Shown here: piece by piece, positions 1 through 8,618 of the stretch
Position numbering within the stretch: the stretch's first letter is position 1
Layout: the number at the start of each line of letters is the position of its first letter
Source of the DNA: Nitrospira sp.
GTDB taxonomy: Bacteria; Nitrospirota; Nitrospiria; Nitrospirales; Nitrospiraceae
Direction: 5' to 3'
NCBI GenBank assembly: GCA_024760545.1
Contig: CP060501.1
Coordinates: 434,001-498,000, forward strand
DNA: 64,000 bases
Translations under genes and position numbers: made by a program
The notes under the pieces: model-generated
What the model was told of the DNA's origin: nothing
Seen by the model: only the letters and a program-made list of their open reading frames with translations
Databases searched by the model: none

Positions 1-777
1 ATCGAAAGCGGCGGCGGCGACCCGTCTTGTTTTCAAGGCCTCGCACAAATCGCTCTCGTTGATGATGCCGCCGCGGGCGCAGTTGACGATCAACACGCCG
101 GGCTTCATCGTGGCGATTGCCTGCGCATTGATGATCCCTCGTGTTTCCGGTGTAAGCGGCGTATGGACGGAAATGATATCTGCTCTTCGGAACAGTTCAT
201 CGAGATCCAGCATCGTCACGCCCATGCGTTCGGCCCGCTCAGGCGTCAAGTAGGGATCGAACGCGACGACGCTCATTCCAATCCCCTGCGCCATCTTTGT
301 CAGATGACTGCCGATCTGTCCGGCGCCGATGATGCCGAGCACCTTGTTGTAGAGCTCGACGCCCATGAACTTGTCTTTCTCCCATTTGCCTGCTTTCACC
401 GAGGCGGTGGCTTGCGGAATGCGACGGCTCATCGCGCAGATCATCGACATCGTATGTTCGGCGGTGGTGACCGTATTGCCGCCAGGCGTATTCATGACGA
501 CGATGCCTCGACGGGTCGCAGCGGGGGTATCGACGTTATCCAGGCCGGATCCGGCTCTTCCCACCACTTTGAGTTTCTCGGCTGCAGCAATGAGCTCCGC
601 CGTCACCTTGGTGCCGGATCGCACGATCAGTCCATCGGCATCCTTGATCTCCCTGAACAGCTCATCTTTCGGCATCTTGGATTTCACCACGACGGTAAAT
701 CCGGCTTTCTCGAGCGCCTCGACGCCCTGTTTCGATAAGCTGTCGCTGATCAAGATTTTCATTCCCGCTGCTGCCAT
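1..777 (-). CDS. serA: D-3-phosphoglycerate dehydrogenase, partial (C-terminus beyond window)
   Basis: SerA oxidises 3-phosphoglycerate to 3-phosphohydroxypyruvate with NAD, the first step of serine synthesis in the cytoplasm. Only the N-terminal 259 codons lie in the window; the gene runs off its left edge. Reading the reverse strand gives MAAAGMKILISDSLSKQGVE, then a GRAGSGLDNVD stretch and the Rossmann motif VLGIIGAGQIGSH (G-x-G-x-x-G), all typical of the D-2-hydroxyacid dehydrogenase family. The ATG at 777 has a GAGGA box just upstream. A second ATG at 762 would give the more usual MKILISDS start. The gene lies 17 bases after a class V aminotransferase on the same strand, so the two are probably one serine operon. 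Which C-terminal regulatory domains are present (ACT or ASB) cannot be seen. Confidence 0.93.
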   Translation of the reverse strand, partial: MAAAGMKILISDSLSKQGVEALEKAGFTVVVKSKMPKDELFREIKDADGLIVRSGTKVTAELIAAAEKLKVVGRAGSGLDNVDTPAATRRGIVVMNTPGGNTVTTAEHTMSMICAMSRRIPQATASVKAGKWEKDKFMGVELYNKVLGIIGAGQIGSHLTKMAQGIGMSVVAFDPYLTPERAERMGVTMLDLDELFRRADIISVHTPLTPETRGIINAQAIATMKPGVLIVNCARGGIINESDLCEALKTRRVAAAAFD

Positions 778-794
778 GTGCATCCTCGCGATGG

Positions 795-1937
795 TTACTT
801 CGCCAATAAGATTTCTTGCGCTTTTCCGACACCCGTTCCTAGTTTTATGGGATGACCGAGTCCTTTCAGAACCATCTCGGTCGCGGCCAACGCGGCGATC
901 ACATCAAACGTATCCGCATACCCCATATGAGACAATCGGAATACTTTCCCCTTGAGGTGATCCTGTCCACCGGCAGCTGTCATACCGTATTGCACACGAA
1001 GATTCTTATAAATCGCCTGCCCGTCAATTCCATCCGGCGCACAGACCGCCGTCAAGGCATCGCTGGGCGATTCCTTTGGAAATAACGCCAGCCCGGCAGC
1101 CTTCACCCCTTCGCGCATGGCATGGGCCAACCGTCCCTGCCGTGCAAACATCTTCTCCAGTCCCTCTGCCCTCATCATTCTGAACGCCTCTTGAAGGCCG
1201 ATCACAAGCGAAACGGCGGGTGTGAAGGCAGTCTGATTCTTGACCTGATTTTCGCGTTCCTTTTTGAAGTTGAAATAAAAGGCAGCATTTTTGGCTTTGT
1301 CGGCCAATGCCCATGCCTTGTCGCTGACACTCACAAATGCCATACCAGGGGGCAGCATCAGGGCCTTCTGGGAACCGGTGATCACGACATCGAGCCCCCA
1401 TGCATCAGTCTTGATGTCAAATACACCCAAGGCTGTAATGGCATCGACCACCAAAATTGTATTGTCGTAGCTCTTAATGATCTCACCCAGCGCCTTGACA
1501 TCATGAGCAACAGCCGTCGAGGTTTCGCTGGCTTGCACATACACCGCTTTGATCGAAGGATCTTTTTTGAGAGCATCGGCAACTTGCTGAGGATTGACCG
1601 CATGTCCCCATTCAACCTTGATCTCGGTTGCTTGTACTCCGAAGGTCTTGCAGAGTTTGCCCCAGCGCTCTCCAAATTTACCCCCGTTGACATAGAGGGC
1701 CTTATCGCCTGGAGACAAAAAGTTCGAGACCGAGCCTTCCATGCCGCCGGTGCCAGACGCCGCCAACATCAGCACGTCATTTCGTGTTTGATACAACCAT
1801 TTCAGTCCTTCGCGCACCTCCGCGAATATCGGATCGAACTCAGGTGCGCGATGATGGATCATCGGGCGAGCCATCGCCAGTAACACCTCCGGGGGTACGG
1901 GCGTCGGGCCAGGTGCCAAGAGATACCGCTTCAACAT
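795..1937 (-). CDS. Class V aminotransferase (serine-pyruvate/alanine-glyoxylate type)
   Basis: A PLP-dependent class V aminotransferase of 380 residues. The start at 1937 gives MLKRYLLAPGPTPVPPEVL, the usual opening of this family, and follows a perfect AGGAGG seven bases upstream; the longer frame to 2003 is not needed. The segment DAITALGVFD carries the conserved cofactor-ring Asp, and GSQKALMLPPG carries the Schiff-base Lys. Family members move amino groups among serine, alanine, glyoxylate and pyruvate, and some archaeal and thermophile homologues act as phosphoserine aminotransferase. Its position immediately upstream of serA in the same direction suggests the second step of serine synthesis in place of a classical SerC. 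The substrate is an inference from context. Confidence 0.88.
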   Translation of the reverse strand: MLKRYLLAPGPTPVPPEVLLAMARPMIHHRAPEFDPIFAEVREGLKWLYQTRNDVLMLAASGTGGMEGSVSNFLSPGDKALYVNGGKFGERWGKLCKTFGVQATEIKVEWGHAVNPQQVADALKKDPSIKAVYVQASETSTAVAHDVKALGEIIKSYDNTILVVDAITALGVFDIKTDAWGLDVVITGSQKALMLPPGMAFVSVSDKAWALADKAKNAAFYFNFKKERENQVKNQTAFTPAVSLVIGLQEAFRMMRAEGLEKMFARQGRLAHAMREGVKAAGLALFPKESPSDALTAVCAPDGIDGQAIYKNLRVQYGMTAAGGQDHLKGKVFRLSHMGYADTFDVIAALAATEMVLKGLGHPIKLGTGVGKAQEILLAK

Positions 1938-2134
1938 TGATCGATCCTCCTTCACGATGCCAATATTGTGGGATGGGCGCTCGAAGAGGTGGTACGCTAC
2001 CATCTGTGTCAGGAGGCTGTCAAGGAATTGAACGACGCAACTGAAGACGTCATCAGGATTTTCTCATCCATGAAGCGCTCGACACCGCGGCATAATCCGA
2101 TGCAGCAATTGTCTTCATTTCGTGCCCTCTTTGC

Positions 2135-3481
2135 ATGAGCGTATCAGCGCCTTACCTACTCAATTTCTTGACAAGTATGCGATGGATCGATAGGCTGGCT
2201 TCACGAATGCTACCGACGATGCTGAAACTGGCCAAACCATGGAGTGTTGAGGCGACGATTGTCGCGGTGTTGGTGATCAGCGCCGGCGCGCTCATGCTCC
2301 CGCGAGTGAGCTGGGCACAAGATGTTCTTCCTGCTGAATCAGAATCCCTCCAGGAAGAAGATGATGTGGACCCCAATCTGGTCCCGCTGGAGCCCGAGTT
2401 GACGGTCTCTCCTCCGGACCTCCCATCAGCCGAAGGCAAGATTGAGCAGCCTGAAGATGCAGTCGTTCAAGCGCCTCCGAACACGGCGAGCACCGATCCT
2501 CAGAGCACCACGTACAATATTCCTATCGTCATTGATCCGACAGTAGAAAGCCATATCCATTTCTTTAATACGTCAATTCGAAGCCGGTTTGAACAGTGGC
2601 TCCTGCGTCTCAACCGCTATCGTCCGCTGGTCGAACACATCTTTGCCGAATTCGACCTTCCCAGTGATCTCGTGAACCTTTCTCTCGTTGAAAGCGGCTT
2701 CAACCCCTACGCATATTCGCGGGCCAAAGCCACCGGGCCATGGCAGTTTATGAAAGGGACCGGGAAGTTGTATGGGTTACGTATCGACCACTATGTTGAT
2801 GAACGACGTGATCCCATTAAATCTACGGTCGCGGCGGCTCGCTATCTGCGGGACTTATACGACTTATTCGGGGCATGGCCCTTGGCAATGGCCGCCTACA
2901 ATGCCGGGGAAGGGAAAGTGTTACGGGCCCTGCATAAGGCCCAAGCGGAATCCTTTTCAGAGATCTCAAGAACAAAACTGATACGGCGGGAGACGAAACA
3001 ATACGTTCCCCGGATCATGGCCGCCACGATCATCGTGCGAAACCCGGATCAATATGGGTTTAATCAGGATCCTGTCCCACTCCACCAGTTTGAGGAAGTC
3101 GTCGTGACCCGCCCGTTGCATTTCCGGGCTATCGCCAACGTGACGGGTATTCCGTACAGCGAGCTGCGGCTATTGAATCCGGAATTGCGGCGGGATGCCA
3201 CACCTCCGGACGACTTGGCGTATCATCTGAAGGTTCCCATAGGCACGAGCGCCAAAGTCGTAGAACTCATCGACAGAGTCCCCACGTACAAGTTTCCTCC
3301 CCTGCGAGCCCAACCTCAGCATGTCAAAACGGATGCGGCGCGTAAGTACCGGGTTCGCATGGGTGATACGCTGGAAAAAGTCTCTCGACGGTTTCGTGTG
3401 CCCCTCAAGACCCTCAAAACACTCAACAATCTTTCCACTCCCACTATCAAGGCCGGCGAACTTCTGATTATTGCCCGGTAG
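2135..3481 (+). CDS. Membrane-bound lytic murein transglycosylase with LysM domain (MltD-like)
   Basis: A 448-residue peptidoglycan lytic transglycosylase. A hydrophobic segment near residues 38-58 (VAVLVISAGALMLP) looks like a signal or anchor sequence. After an acidic, proline-rich linker comes an SLT domain with VNLSLVESGFNPYAYS, where the Glu is the expected catalytic acid, followed by ATGPWQFM, then AMAAYNAGEGKV, the family's substrate-groove motif. The C-terminus has a LysM peptidoglycan-binding repeat (YRVRMGDTLEKVSRRF to AGELLIIAR). The architecture matches MltD: the enzyme cuts glycan strands and leaves 1,6-anhydromuramyl ends in the periplasm. I see no clear ribosome binding site for the ATG at 2135; in-frame ATGs at 2177 and 2207 are alternatives. 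Confidence 0.9.
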   Translation: MSVSAPYLLNFLTSMRWIDRLASRMLPTMLKLAKPWSVEATIVAVLVISAGALMLPRVSWAQDVLPAESESLQEEDDVDPNLVPLEPELTVSPPDLPSAEGKIEQPEDAVVQAPPNTASTDPQSTTYNIPIVIDPTVESHIHFFNTSIRSRFEQWLLRLNRYRPLVEHIFAEFDLPSDLVNLSLVESGFNPYAYSRAKATGPWQFMKGTGKLYGLRIDHYVDERRDPIKSTVAAARYLRDLYDLFGAWPLAMAAYNAGEGKVLRALHKAQAESFSEISRTKLIRRETKQYVPRIMAATIIVRNPDQYGFNQDPVPLHQFEEVVVTRPLHFRAIANVTGIPYSELRLLNPELRRDATPPDDLAYHLKVPIGTSAKVVELIDRVPTYKFPPLRAQPQHVKTDAARKYRVRMGDTLEKVSRRFRVPLKTLKTLNNLSTPTIKAGELLIIAR

Positions 3482-3539
3482 CAAACGCCTGTACGTAGCG
3501 TAAGCGTTCCGCCACTCCGTCGGCAACGGACTGGTATGT

Positions 3540-4316
3540 CTACGGTTTGGATGGCTTTGAAGGAGCGACTGGAGCGGAAGCTGCGGCGGCTGGTGCGGGC
3601 TCCGGAGTTTTCTTGGCCTCGATGACTTTGACACGCATCGCAGCCTCGCCTGTCAGAGGGGAATTTGGGTACGTCTTGATCAGATCCTGATAATGCTTCA
3701 GAGCTTCATCCGGCTTGGATCGATTCTCTTCCAGTCTGGCGATTTCAAAGAGGGCAGAATCCCGGTTCATGGCTCCAGGGATTTCCAGTATCGTCGCATA
3801 GGTCTTGGCGGCTTGCTCAAGATCTCCCTTCAGAAGATACGCATAGCCCAGTTTTTGATGAACCAGTCCGAGAAGCGAGATATTAGATCCATACGTGGCA
3901 ATGAACCGCTTGTAAGTTTCGATGGCTGAGTCTAGATCGTTCGACTGAAGGAATGCATTTCCAAGACTGAACTGGGCCAGAGGGGCTGTCGGGGTTCGCG
4001 GGTATTCCTCCAGTATCCTTTTGTACAGGGCAATCGCCTCCTTGAGATTGGCTGCTGCCTTCTGAGGATCGTTGGGCGGACGATTAAAGAAATGAAGGGT
4101 GGCTTCTCGTTCAAGCTCTTGAGCCTTACTGGCATTTTGCGCGTCATACCAGAAGACTCCCCAGAGACCGCCTGCCATGACGAGCAGAAGAACGAATCCA
4201 ACCAGGAGTGACCATCGATAATTCTTCAGACCGAGCACCCAGTGCTCCAATCCACTCACAAGGTGCGCTTCATCGACCGGCAATGTTCGAGGCGGTACTT
4301 TAATTCGGTATGTCAT
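3540..4316 (-). CDS. Membrane-anchored tetratricopeptide-repeat protein
   Basis: A 258-residue protein with a short cytoplasmic N-terminus, one transmembrane segment at about residues 35-54 (SLLVGFVLLLVMAGGLWGVF) and a tetratricopeptide-repeat region of four to five helical pairs (for example APLAQFSLGNAFLQSNDLDSA and LGYAYLLKGDLEQAAKTYA). The tail is rich in Ala and Pro. The architecture resembles YfgM and similar BamD-like periplasmic scaffolds, which hold partner proteins in envelope assembly. No catalytic motif is visible, so the exact role is unknown. It converges with the transglycosylase gene, 58 bases apart, and diverges from bioF. Confidence 0.8.
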   Translation of the reverse strand: MTYRIKVPPRTLPVDEAHLVSGLEHWVLGLKNYRWSLLVGFVLLLVMAGGLWGVFWYDAQNASKAQELEREATLHFFNRPPNDPQKAAANLKEAIALYKRILEEYPRTPTAPLAQFSLGNAFLQSNDLDSAIETYKRFIATYGSNISLLGLVHQKLGYAYLLKGDLEQAAKTYATILEIPGAMNRDSALFEIARLEENRSKPDEALKHYQDLIKTYPNSPLTGEAAMRVKVIEAKKTPEPAPAAAASAPVAPSKPSKP

Positions 4317-4469
4317 CAGGGACCTTTACATGATTTCTCAACTAAGAACCGGCTTTCAGCTCCAGAACCGTTGCTTTATACTAAGGATGATTTCCCTTGT
4401 CAATGCGATCGATGAGACCGCATCGCAAGGGAGAACCACTGCGACGGCTTAAGGACTTTGCGACGCGGT

Positions 4470-5630
4470 ATGTTTCGAACGAGACTCCAGCAGCTCGCGG
4501 ACCAATCGTTATTGCGCAGCTTATCGCCATTGGAATCGGCCACGGGACCGACCGTCCGATATGCCGGACGTGAGATCATCTTGCTCTCCTCGAATGACTA
4601 CCTCGGACTTTCAACACATCCGGAAGTGATACGCGCCGCAATCGAGGCCACCGAACAATATGGCACCGGGTCAGGAGCGTCGCGCCTGATCAGTGGAACG
4701 CTCCCCCCCCATGCGCGCCTGGAAGCCGCTCTCGCAACCTTCAAAGGAACCGAAGCCGCCCTCCTCTTTGGGGCCGGTTATTTGGCGAACCTCGGCGTCA
4801 TCCCCAATCTCATCGCACGTGGAGGCCTCATTCTGGCGGATCGATTGTGTCATGCCAGTCTGATCGATGGCTGCCGGTTGAGCCATGCTGATTTCCGCGT
4901 ATTCCGCCATCTCGACTGTGCTCATGTCGAGTCATTGCTTCGGCGACGAAGCACGAATCGCCCCACGCTCATCATCACGGAGGGGCTGTTCAGCATGGAC
5001 GGCGACCTTGCGCCGTTACCCGACTTGGTGTCACTGGCCGAGCGATACGGCGCAATGTTGTATGTCGACGATGCCCATGGGACCGGCATCATAGGGCCGA
5101 CCGGTCGAGGCACGATCGAACATTTCGGCCTGGAACAACGGATCCCCTTTCATATGGGGACGCTCAGTAAGGCGCTCGGCAACCACGGCGCCTACGTGGT
5201 CGGCCCCAACGACCTCATTCAGTATTTGATCAACACAACCCGTCCGTTCATTTTTACAACGGCTCTTCCGCCGGCCATCGCGGCGGCCGCGTCGGCTGCG
5301 TTGGATGTCATTCAACATGAGCCGGAACGTCGGGCGCGGCTCTGGTCGAATCGACAACGGTTGTTCAATGGACTGTTGCGCCTCGGTTTTCGTATGACTC
5401 AGACTGTCGGTCCCATACTGCCTGTTCTGGTGGGTGGTGCGGCCAATGCGTCCGCGCTAGCCGAACAGCTACTCTCTCACGGAATTTACGCCCCCGCCAT
5501 TCGCCCCCCGACAGTGCCCGACGGAACCAGCCGGATACGATTCACGGTGACGTCGGAGCATACCGCCGATCAGATCGACGAAGCGCTTCGCGTGCTGGAC
5601 ATCACGGGCCGCGCGACAGGGCTCCTGTAG
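4470..5630 (+). CDS. bioF: 8-amino-7-oxononanoate synthase
   Basis: BioF condenses pimeloyl-ACP (or -CoA) with L-alanine to form 8-amino-7-oxononanoate in biotin synthesis, using PLP. The 386-residue product shows SSNDYLGLSTHPEV and GSGASRLISGT near the N-terminus, ITEGLFSMDGDLAPL, the DDAHGTG motif whose Asp and His contact the cofactor, and MGTLSKALGNHG with the Schiff-base Lys. Length and motifs fit the alpha-oxoamine synthase family. A related enzyme (2-amino-3-ketobutyrate CoA ligase) is possible but less likely. An in-frame TTG at 4458 lies too close to the AAGGA box at 4451-4455, so the ATG at 4470 is preferred. No other biotin gene is adjacent. Confidence 0.88.
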   Translation: MFRTRLQQLADQSLLRSLSPLESATGPTVRYAGREIILLSSNDYLGLSTHPEVIRAAIEATEQYGTGSGASRLISGTLPPHARLEAALATFKGTEAALLFGAGYLANLGVIPNLIARGGLILADRLCHASLIDGCRLSHADFRVFRHLDCAHVESLLRRRSTNRPTLIITEGLFSMDGDLAPLPDLVSLAERYGAMLYVDDAHGTGIIGPTGRGTIEHFGLEQRIPFHMGTLSKALGNHGAYVVGPNDLIQYLINTTRPFIFTTALPPAIAAAASAALDVIQHEPERRARLWSNRQRLFNGLLRLGFRMTQTVGPILPVLVGGAANASALAEQLLSHGIYAPAIRPPTVPDGTSRIRFTVTSEHTADQIDEALRVLDITGRATGLL

Positions 5631-5749
5631 TCTTCATCTCAACCGGCTCGCACCTTCCGCCTATTTTCTTGCTTTCCGGGTTTGCTATGGCATGATGCAC
5701 AAGAGATTTTTGTCGCGCGTTCTATCCATATCACTGAGGATTTCGGGCA

Positions 5750-6808
5750 ATGGATATTTCCAAGCTCCTTACGTTTTCCGTCAAGGAGGGCGCCTCCGAC
5801 TGCCATATCAGTGCCGGAGAACCTCCCATGATTCGTATTCACGGCGATCTGAAAAAGCTCGATCACCCTTCCCTCACCCCCGATGAAACGCATGCGCTGA
5901 TCTACGACATGATGAACGATTCCCAGCGGAAGAACTTCGAAGAAAAGCGTGAATGTGACTTTTCCTTCGAACTCGGCGATATCGCCCGTTTCCGCGTCAA
6001 CGTCTTCGTGCAACAACGTGGATTGGGCGCCGTGTTTCGGAACATTCCGACCACCATTCTTCCGCTGGAAAAACTGGGGATGCCGCCGATTCTTCGGCAA
6101 CTCTGCGATAAGGAAAAGGGGTTGATATTAGTCACTGGACCGACGGGCTCCGGTAAGTCCACCACGCTTGCGGCAATGGTGGACTACTTAAACAACACGT
6201 TCGAAGGCCACATCATCACGATCGAAGATCCGATCGAATTCGTCCACAGGTCCAAGAAGTGCCTGGTCAACCAACGAGAACTCGGTGTCCACACCTTGTC
6301 CTTCGCCAACGCTCTGAAATCGGCGCTTCGTGAGGATCCCGACATCGTGTTGGTGGGCGAAATGCGGGATTTGGAGACCATTCAGCTGGCGTTGACTGCC
6401 GCGGAAACCGGACACTTGGTCTTCGGGACCCTCCACACATCGAGCGCGCCCAAGACGATCGACCGTATCATCGATGCCTTTCCACCGGCGCAGCAGGCAC
6501 AAATCAGAACACAGCTTTCGGAGGCGCTGGAAGCCGTCATCACACAAACGCTGTTGAAGAAAAAAGCAGGCGGACGTGTCGCGGCGCTGGAGGTGATGGT
6601 GGCGACGACCGCAGTCCGGAATCTGATTCGTGAGGCCAAGCTGCACCAAATCCCCGGGATCATGCAGGCAAGCCAAAAAGACGGCATGCAGACGATGGAC
6701 ATGGCGTTGGTCGATCTCGCGACACGCGGCGTCGTGCACAAGGCCGAAGCTCAATCTCGCAGCATGAACCCCAATCTTTTCGGTCCGTCGGTTGCCGGAG
6801 CAGCGTAG
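5750..6808 (+). CDS. pilT: Type IV pilus retraction ATPase PilT
   Basis: A 352-residue hexameric ATPase that depolymerises type IV pili at the inner-membrane base and so drives twitching and DNA uptake. The N-terminal PAS-like part opens MDISKLLTFSVKEGASDCHI. The ATPase core has the Walker A motif GPTGSGKST, the Asp-box around ITIEDPIEFVH, the Walker B region DPDIVLVGEMRD and the His-box TAAETGHLVFGTLHT. An AIRNLIRE-like segment (AVRNLIREAKLHQIP), typical of PilT, is present. A GAGGA box lies nine bases before the ATG. It is followed 27 bases later by pilU, so the two are probably co-transcribed. The pilus structural genes are not in this window. Confidence 0.95.
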   Translation: MDISKLLTFSVKEGASDCHISAGEPPMIRIHGDLKKLDHPSLTPDETHALIYDMMNDSQRKNFEEKRECDFSFELGDIARFRVNVFVQQRGLGAVFRNIPTTILPLEKLGMPPILRQLCDKEKGLILVTGPTGSGKSTTLAAMVDYLNNTFEGHIITIEDPIEFVHRSKKCLVNQRELGVHTLSFANALKSALREDPDIVLVGEMRDLETIQLALTAAETGHLVFGTLHTSSAPKTIDRIIDAFPPAQQAQIRTQLSEALEAVITQTLLKKKAGGRVAALEVMVATTAVRNLIREAKLHQIPGIMQASQKDGMQTMDMALVDLATRGVVHKAEAQSRSMNPNLFGPSVAGAA

Positions 6809-6835
6809 AAGCCTGAACAAAGGCGACATCTCACC

Positions 6836-8011
6836 ATGGAAGTTCGAAGCCTGTTAAAAGTGATGGTGGACCGGGAAGCGTCGGACTTGTATTTGACCGT
6901 CGACGCTTCGCCGATTTACCGGGTCCATGGGGCGACCCAGCCAACCGATGCGCCGCCTTTCAACAATGAGCAACTCGAAGCCTTGGCGTTGGCGCTGATG
7001 CGAGGTCAGCAACGGAGCGAATTCGAAGAAAAGATGGAGATGAATCTGGCGCTTTACTACAAGGATTTAGGCCGTTTTCGCGTCAACATCTTCAGGCAAA
7101 AGGGCAACGTCGGGCTCGTCTTCCGCCATATCAAAGCCGAGATCCAGACCGTTGAGCAGTTGCAGCTTCCTTCGATCATCAAAGATATCGCCATGACGAA
7201 GCGGGGTCTCGTGCTCGTCGTCGGCGCCACTGGTTCAGGGAAATCGACCTCACTGGCGGCCATGATCGACCACCGGAACTCGATTCACCCCGGCCATATC
7301 ATCACGGTTGAGGATCCCATCGAGTTCGTGCACCAGCACAAAAAGTCGATCATCACCCAACGCGAAGTCGGGTTCGATACCCTGAACTTTCAGAACGCCC
7401 TAAAGAATACCCTGCGCCAGGCTCCCGACGTGATCCTCATCGGCGAGGTTCGGGATACGGAAACGATGGAAGCCGCGATTACGTTCGCAGAAACCGGGCA
7501 TTTGTGCATCGGAACCCTGCACTCGAACAATGCCAACCAGGCGATCGAACGCATCATGAATTTCTTCCCTGTTGAGCGTCACGCCCAGATCTATCTGCAA
7601 CTGTCCCTGAATTTGCGCGCGATCATCTCACAACGATTGATTCCATCGGTCGACGGCAAACGAGTCCCGGCATTGGAAATCATGCTCGACACGCCGCGCG
7701 TCAAAGACTTGATCAAGAAAGCCGAGGTCGATACGTTAAAAGAAGCCATGGAGCAAGGCGTCGACGAAGGCTGCCAGACGTTCGATCACGTATTGTTTCA
7801 ACTGTACAAGGCCAATAAAATCAGCCTCGAACAGGCATTGATCAACGCCGACAGTGCGAACAACCTTCGCTTGAAAATCAAGCTCGAGGGGCTGAAAGGC
7901 GACGACGCGGTGAATGCCTTGCTGGATAAACAGATGGATAGCCACGCGACGGATGCCTTTAAGATCCAAGGGGGCGCTTCCGGAAACGTGACTCCGATTC
8001 GCAAACGGTAG
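6836..8011 (+). CDS. pilU: PilT-dependent retraction ATPase PilU
   Basis: A 391-residue PilT paralogue. It has VGATGSGKST (Walker A), ITVEDPIEFVHQHKKS, PDVILIGEVRDTETM (Walker B) and FAETGHLCIGTLHSNNANQ (His-box). The longer C-terminus and the opening MEVRSLLKVMVDREASDLYL match PilU rather than PilT. In studied species PilU adds force to PilT-driven pilus retraction and depends on PilT. Its place directly after pilT supports that role here. Pairing of pilT with pilU is well known in proteobacteria. Confidence 0.9.
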   Translation: MEVRSLLKVMVDREASDLYLTVDASPIYRVHGATQPTDAPPFNNEQLEALALALMRGQQRSEFEEKMEMNLALYYKDLGRFRVNIFRQKGNVGLVFRHIKAEIQTVEQLQLPSIIKDIAMTKRGLVLVVGATGSGKSTSLAAMIDHRNSIHPGHIITVEDPIEFVHQHKKSIITQREVGFDTLNFQNALKNTLRQAPDVILIGEVRDTETMEAAITFAETGHLCIGTLHSNNANQAIERIMNFFPVERHAQIYLQLSLNLRAIISQRLIPSVDGKRVPALEIMLDTPRVKDLIKKAEVDTLKEAMEQGVDEGCQTFDHVLFQLYKANKISLEQALINADSANNLRLKIKLEGLKGDDAVNALLDKQMDSHATDAFKIQGGASGNVTPIRKR

Positions 8012-8026
8012 CCCCACCGCTCACCT

Positions 8027-8566
8027 TCACGGGTTCGAACTCCCTTCAGTCTGACCTTCAAGATACGACGCCATCTTCTCCAGAGCCAGGGCACTCAGCC
8101 TGGATCCGTACCAGGTCGGCATCGTATGTTCGGGATAACCGCGCACCACAAATCGCTGGGGTTCGAGCACGGACTCAACGATATACTCGTGCACCGTCTT
8201 GGCGTCCCCATGATATTCAGGGTCGCTGATCCGTTGCTTGCCGGTGGTGCCTAGGATCAACGGCGGTCCGACTTGGCCATAGGCTCCGGGAATCCCAGGA
8301 ATGATGTGGCAGACCGGGCAACCAGGACGTGTAAACATCTCGGTGAGAGGCTCGTCCCCCGTGACCACCGGAATGGCTTCCGGCTTGAGTGCAGCATCCA
8401 TGGATTGGTCCGGTTGTCTGTGAGAGACGGAAGGATCACGAAGCGCCCAAAGCACCGATAGTAGAACCAGCACGATAGCTGTTAGAACTACGACCTGTTC
8501 GCGGGAGCGGGGCGCAGTGTTTCGGACGGGTACTGAAGACTTAGCGGAATCCCGTTCAGTGCTCAA
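8027..8566 (-). CDS. Membrane-anchored c-type cytochrome
   Basis: A 179-residue protein with one N-terminal membrane segment (about residues 24-42, VVVLTAIVLVLLSVLW) and a single class I cytochrome c domain outside the inner membrane. The haem-attachment motif is CPVCH (Cys83, Cys86, His87), preceded by TEMFTRPG. The likely sixth ligand is Met149 in the segment EHTMPTWYG. The spacing HxIPG...GPPLILG resembles the small cytochromes that accept or donate electrons for membrane oxidases. It converges with pilU (15 bases apart), so the two are separate transcripts. The partner enzyme cannot be told from the sequence. Confidence 0.85.
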   Translation of the reverse strand: MSTERDSAKSSVPVRNTAPRSREQVVVLTAIVLVLLSVLWALRDPSVSHRQPDQSMDAALKPEAIPVVTGDEPLTEMFTRPGCPVCHIIPGIPGAYGQVGPPLILGTTGKQRISDPEYHGDAKTVHEYIVESVLEPQRFVVRGYPEHTMPTWYGSRLSALALEKMASYLEGQTEGSSNP

Positions 8567-8618
8567 AGATCACCCTGCCTATTGATGAGCAAGGAGTACG
8601 GACAAGAAGGGGGAGAGA

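Noticed and set aside
3482-3539. AACGC...GCGTT near the end of the transglycosylase gene as a terminator
   Set aside because: Five base pairs with a long loop and no T-run.
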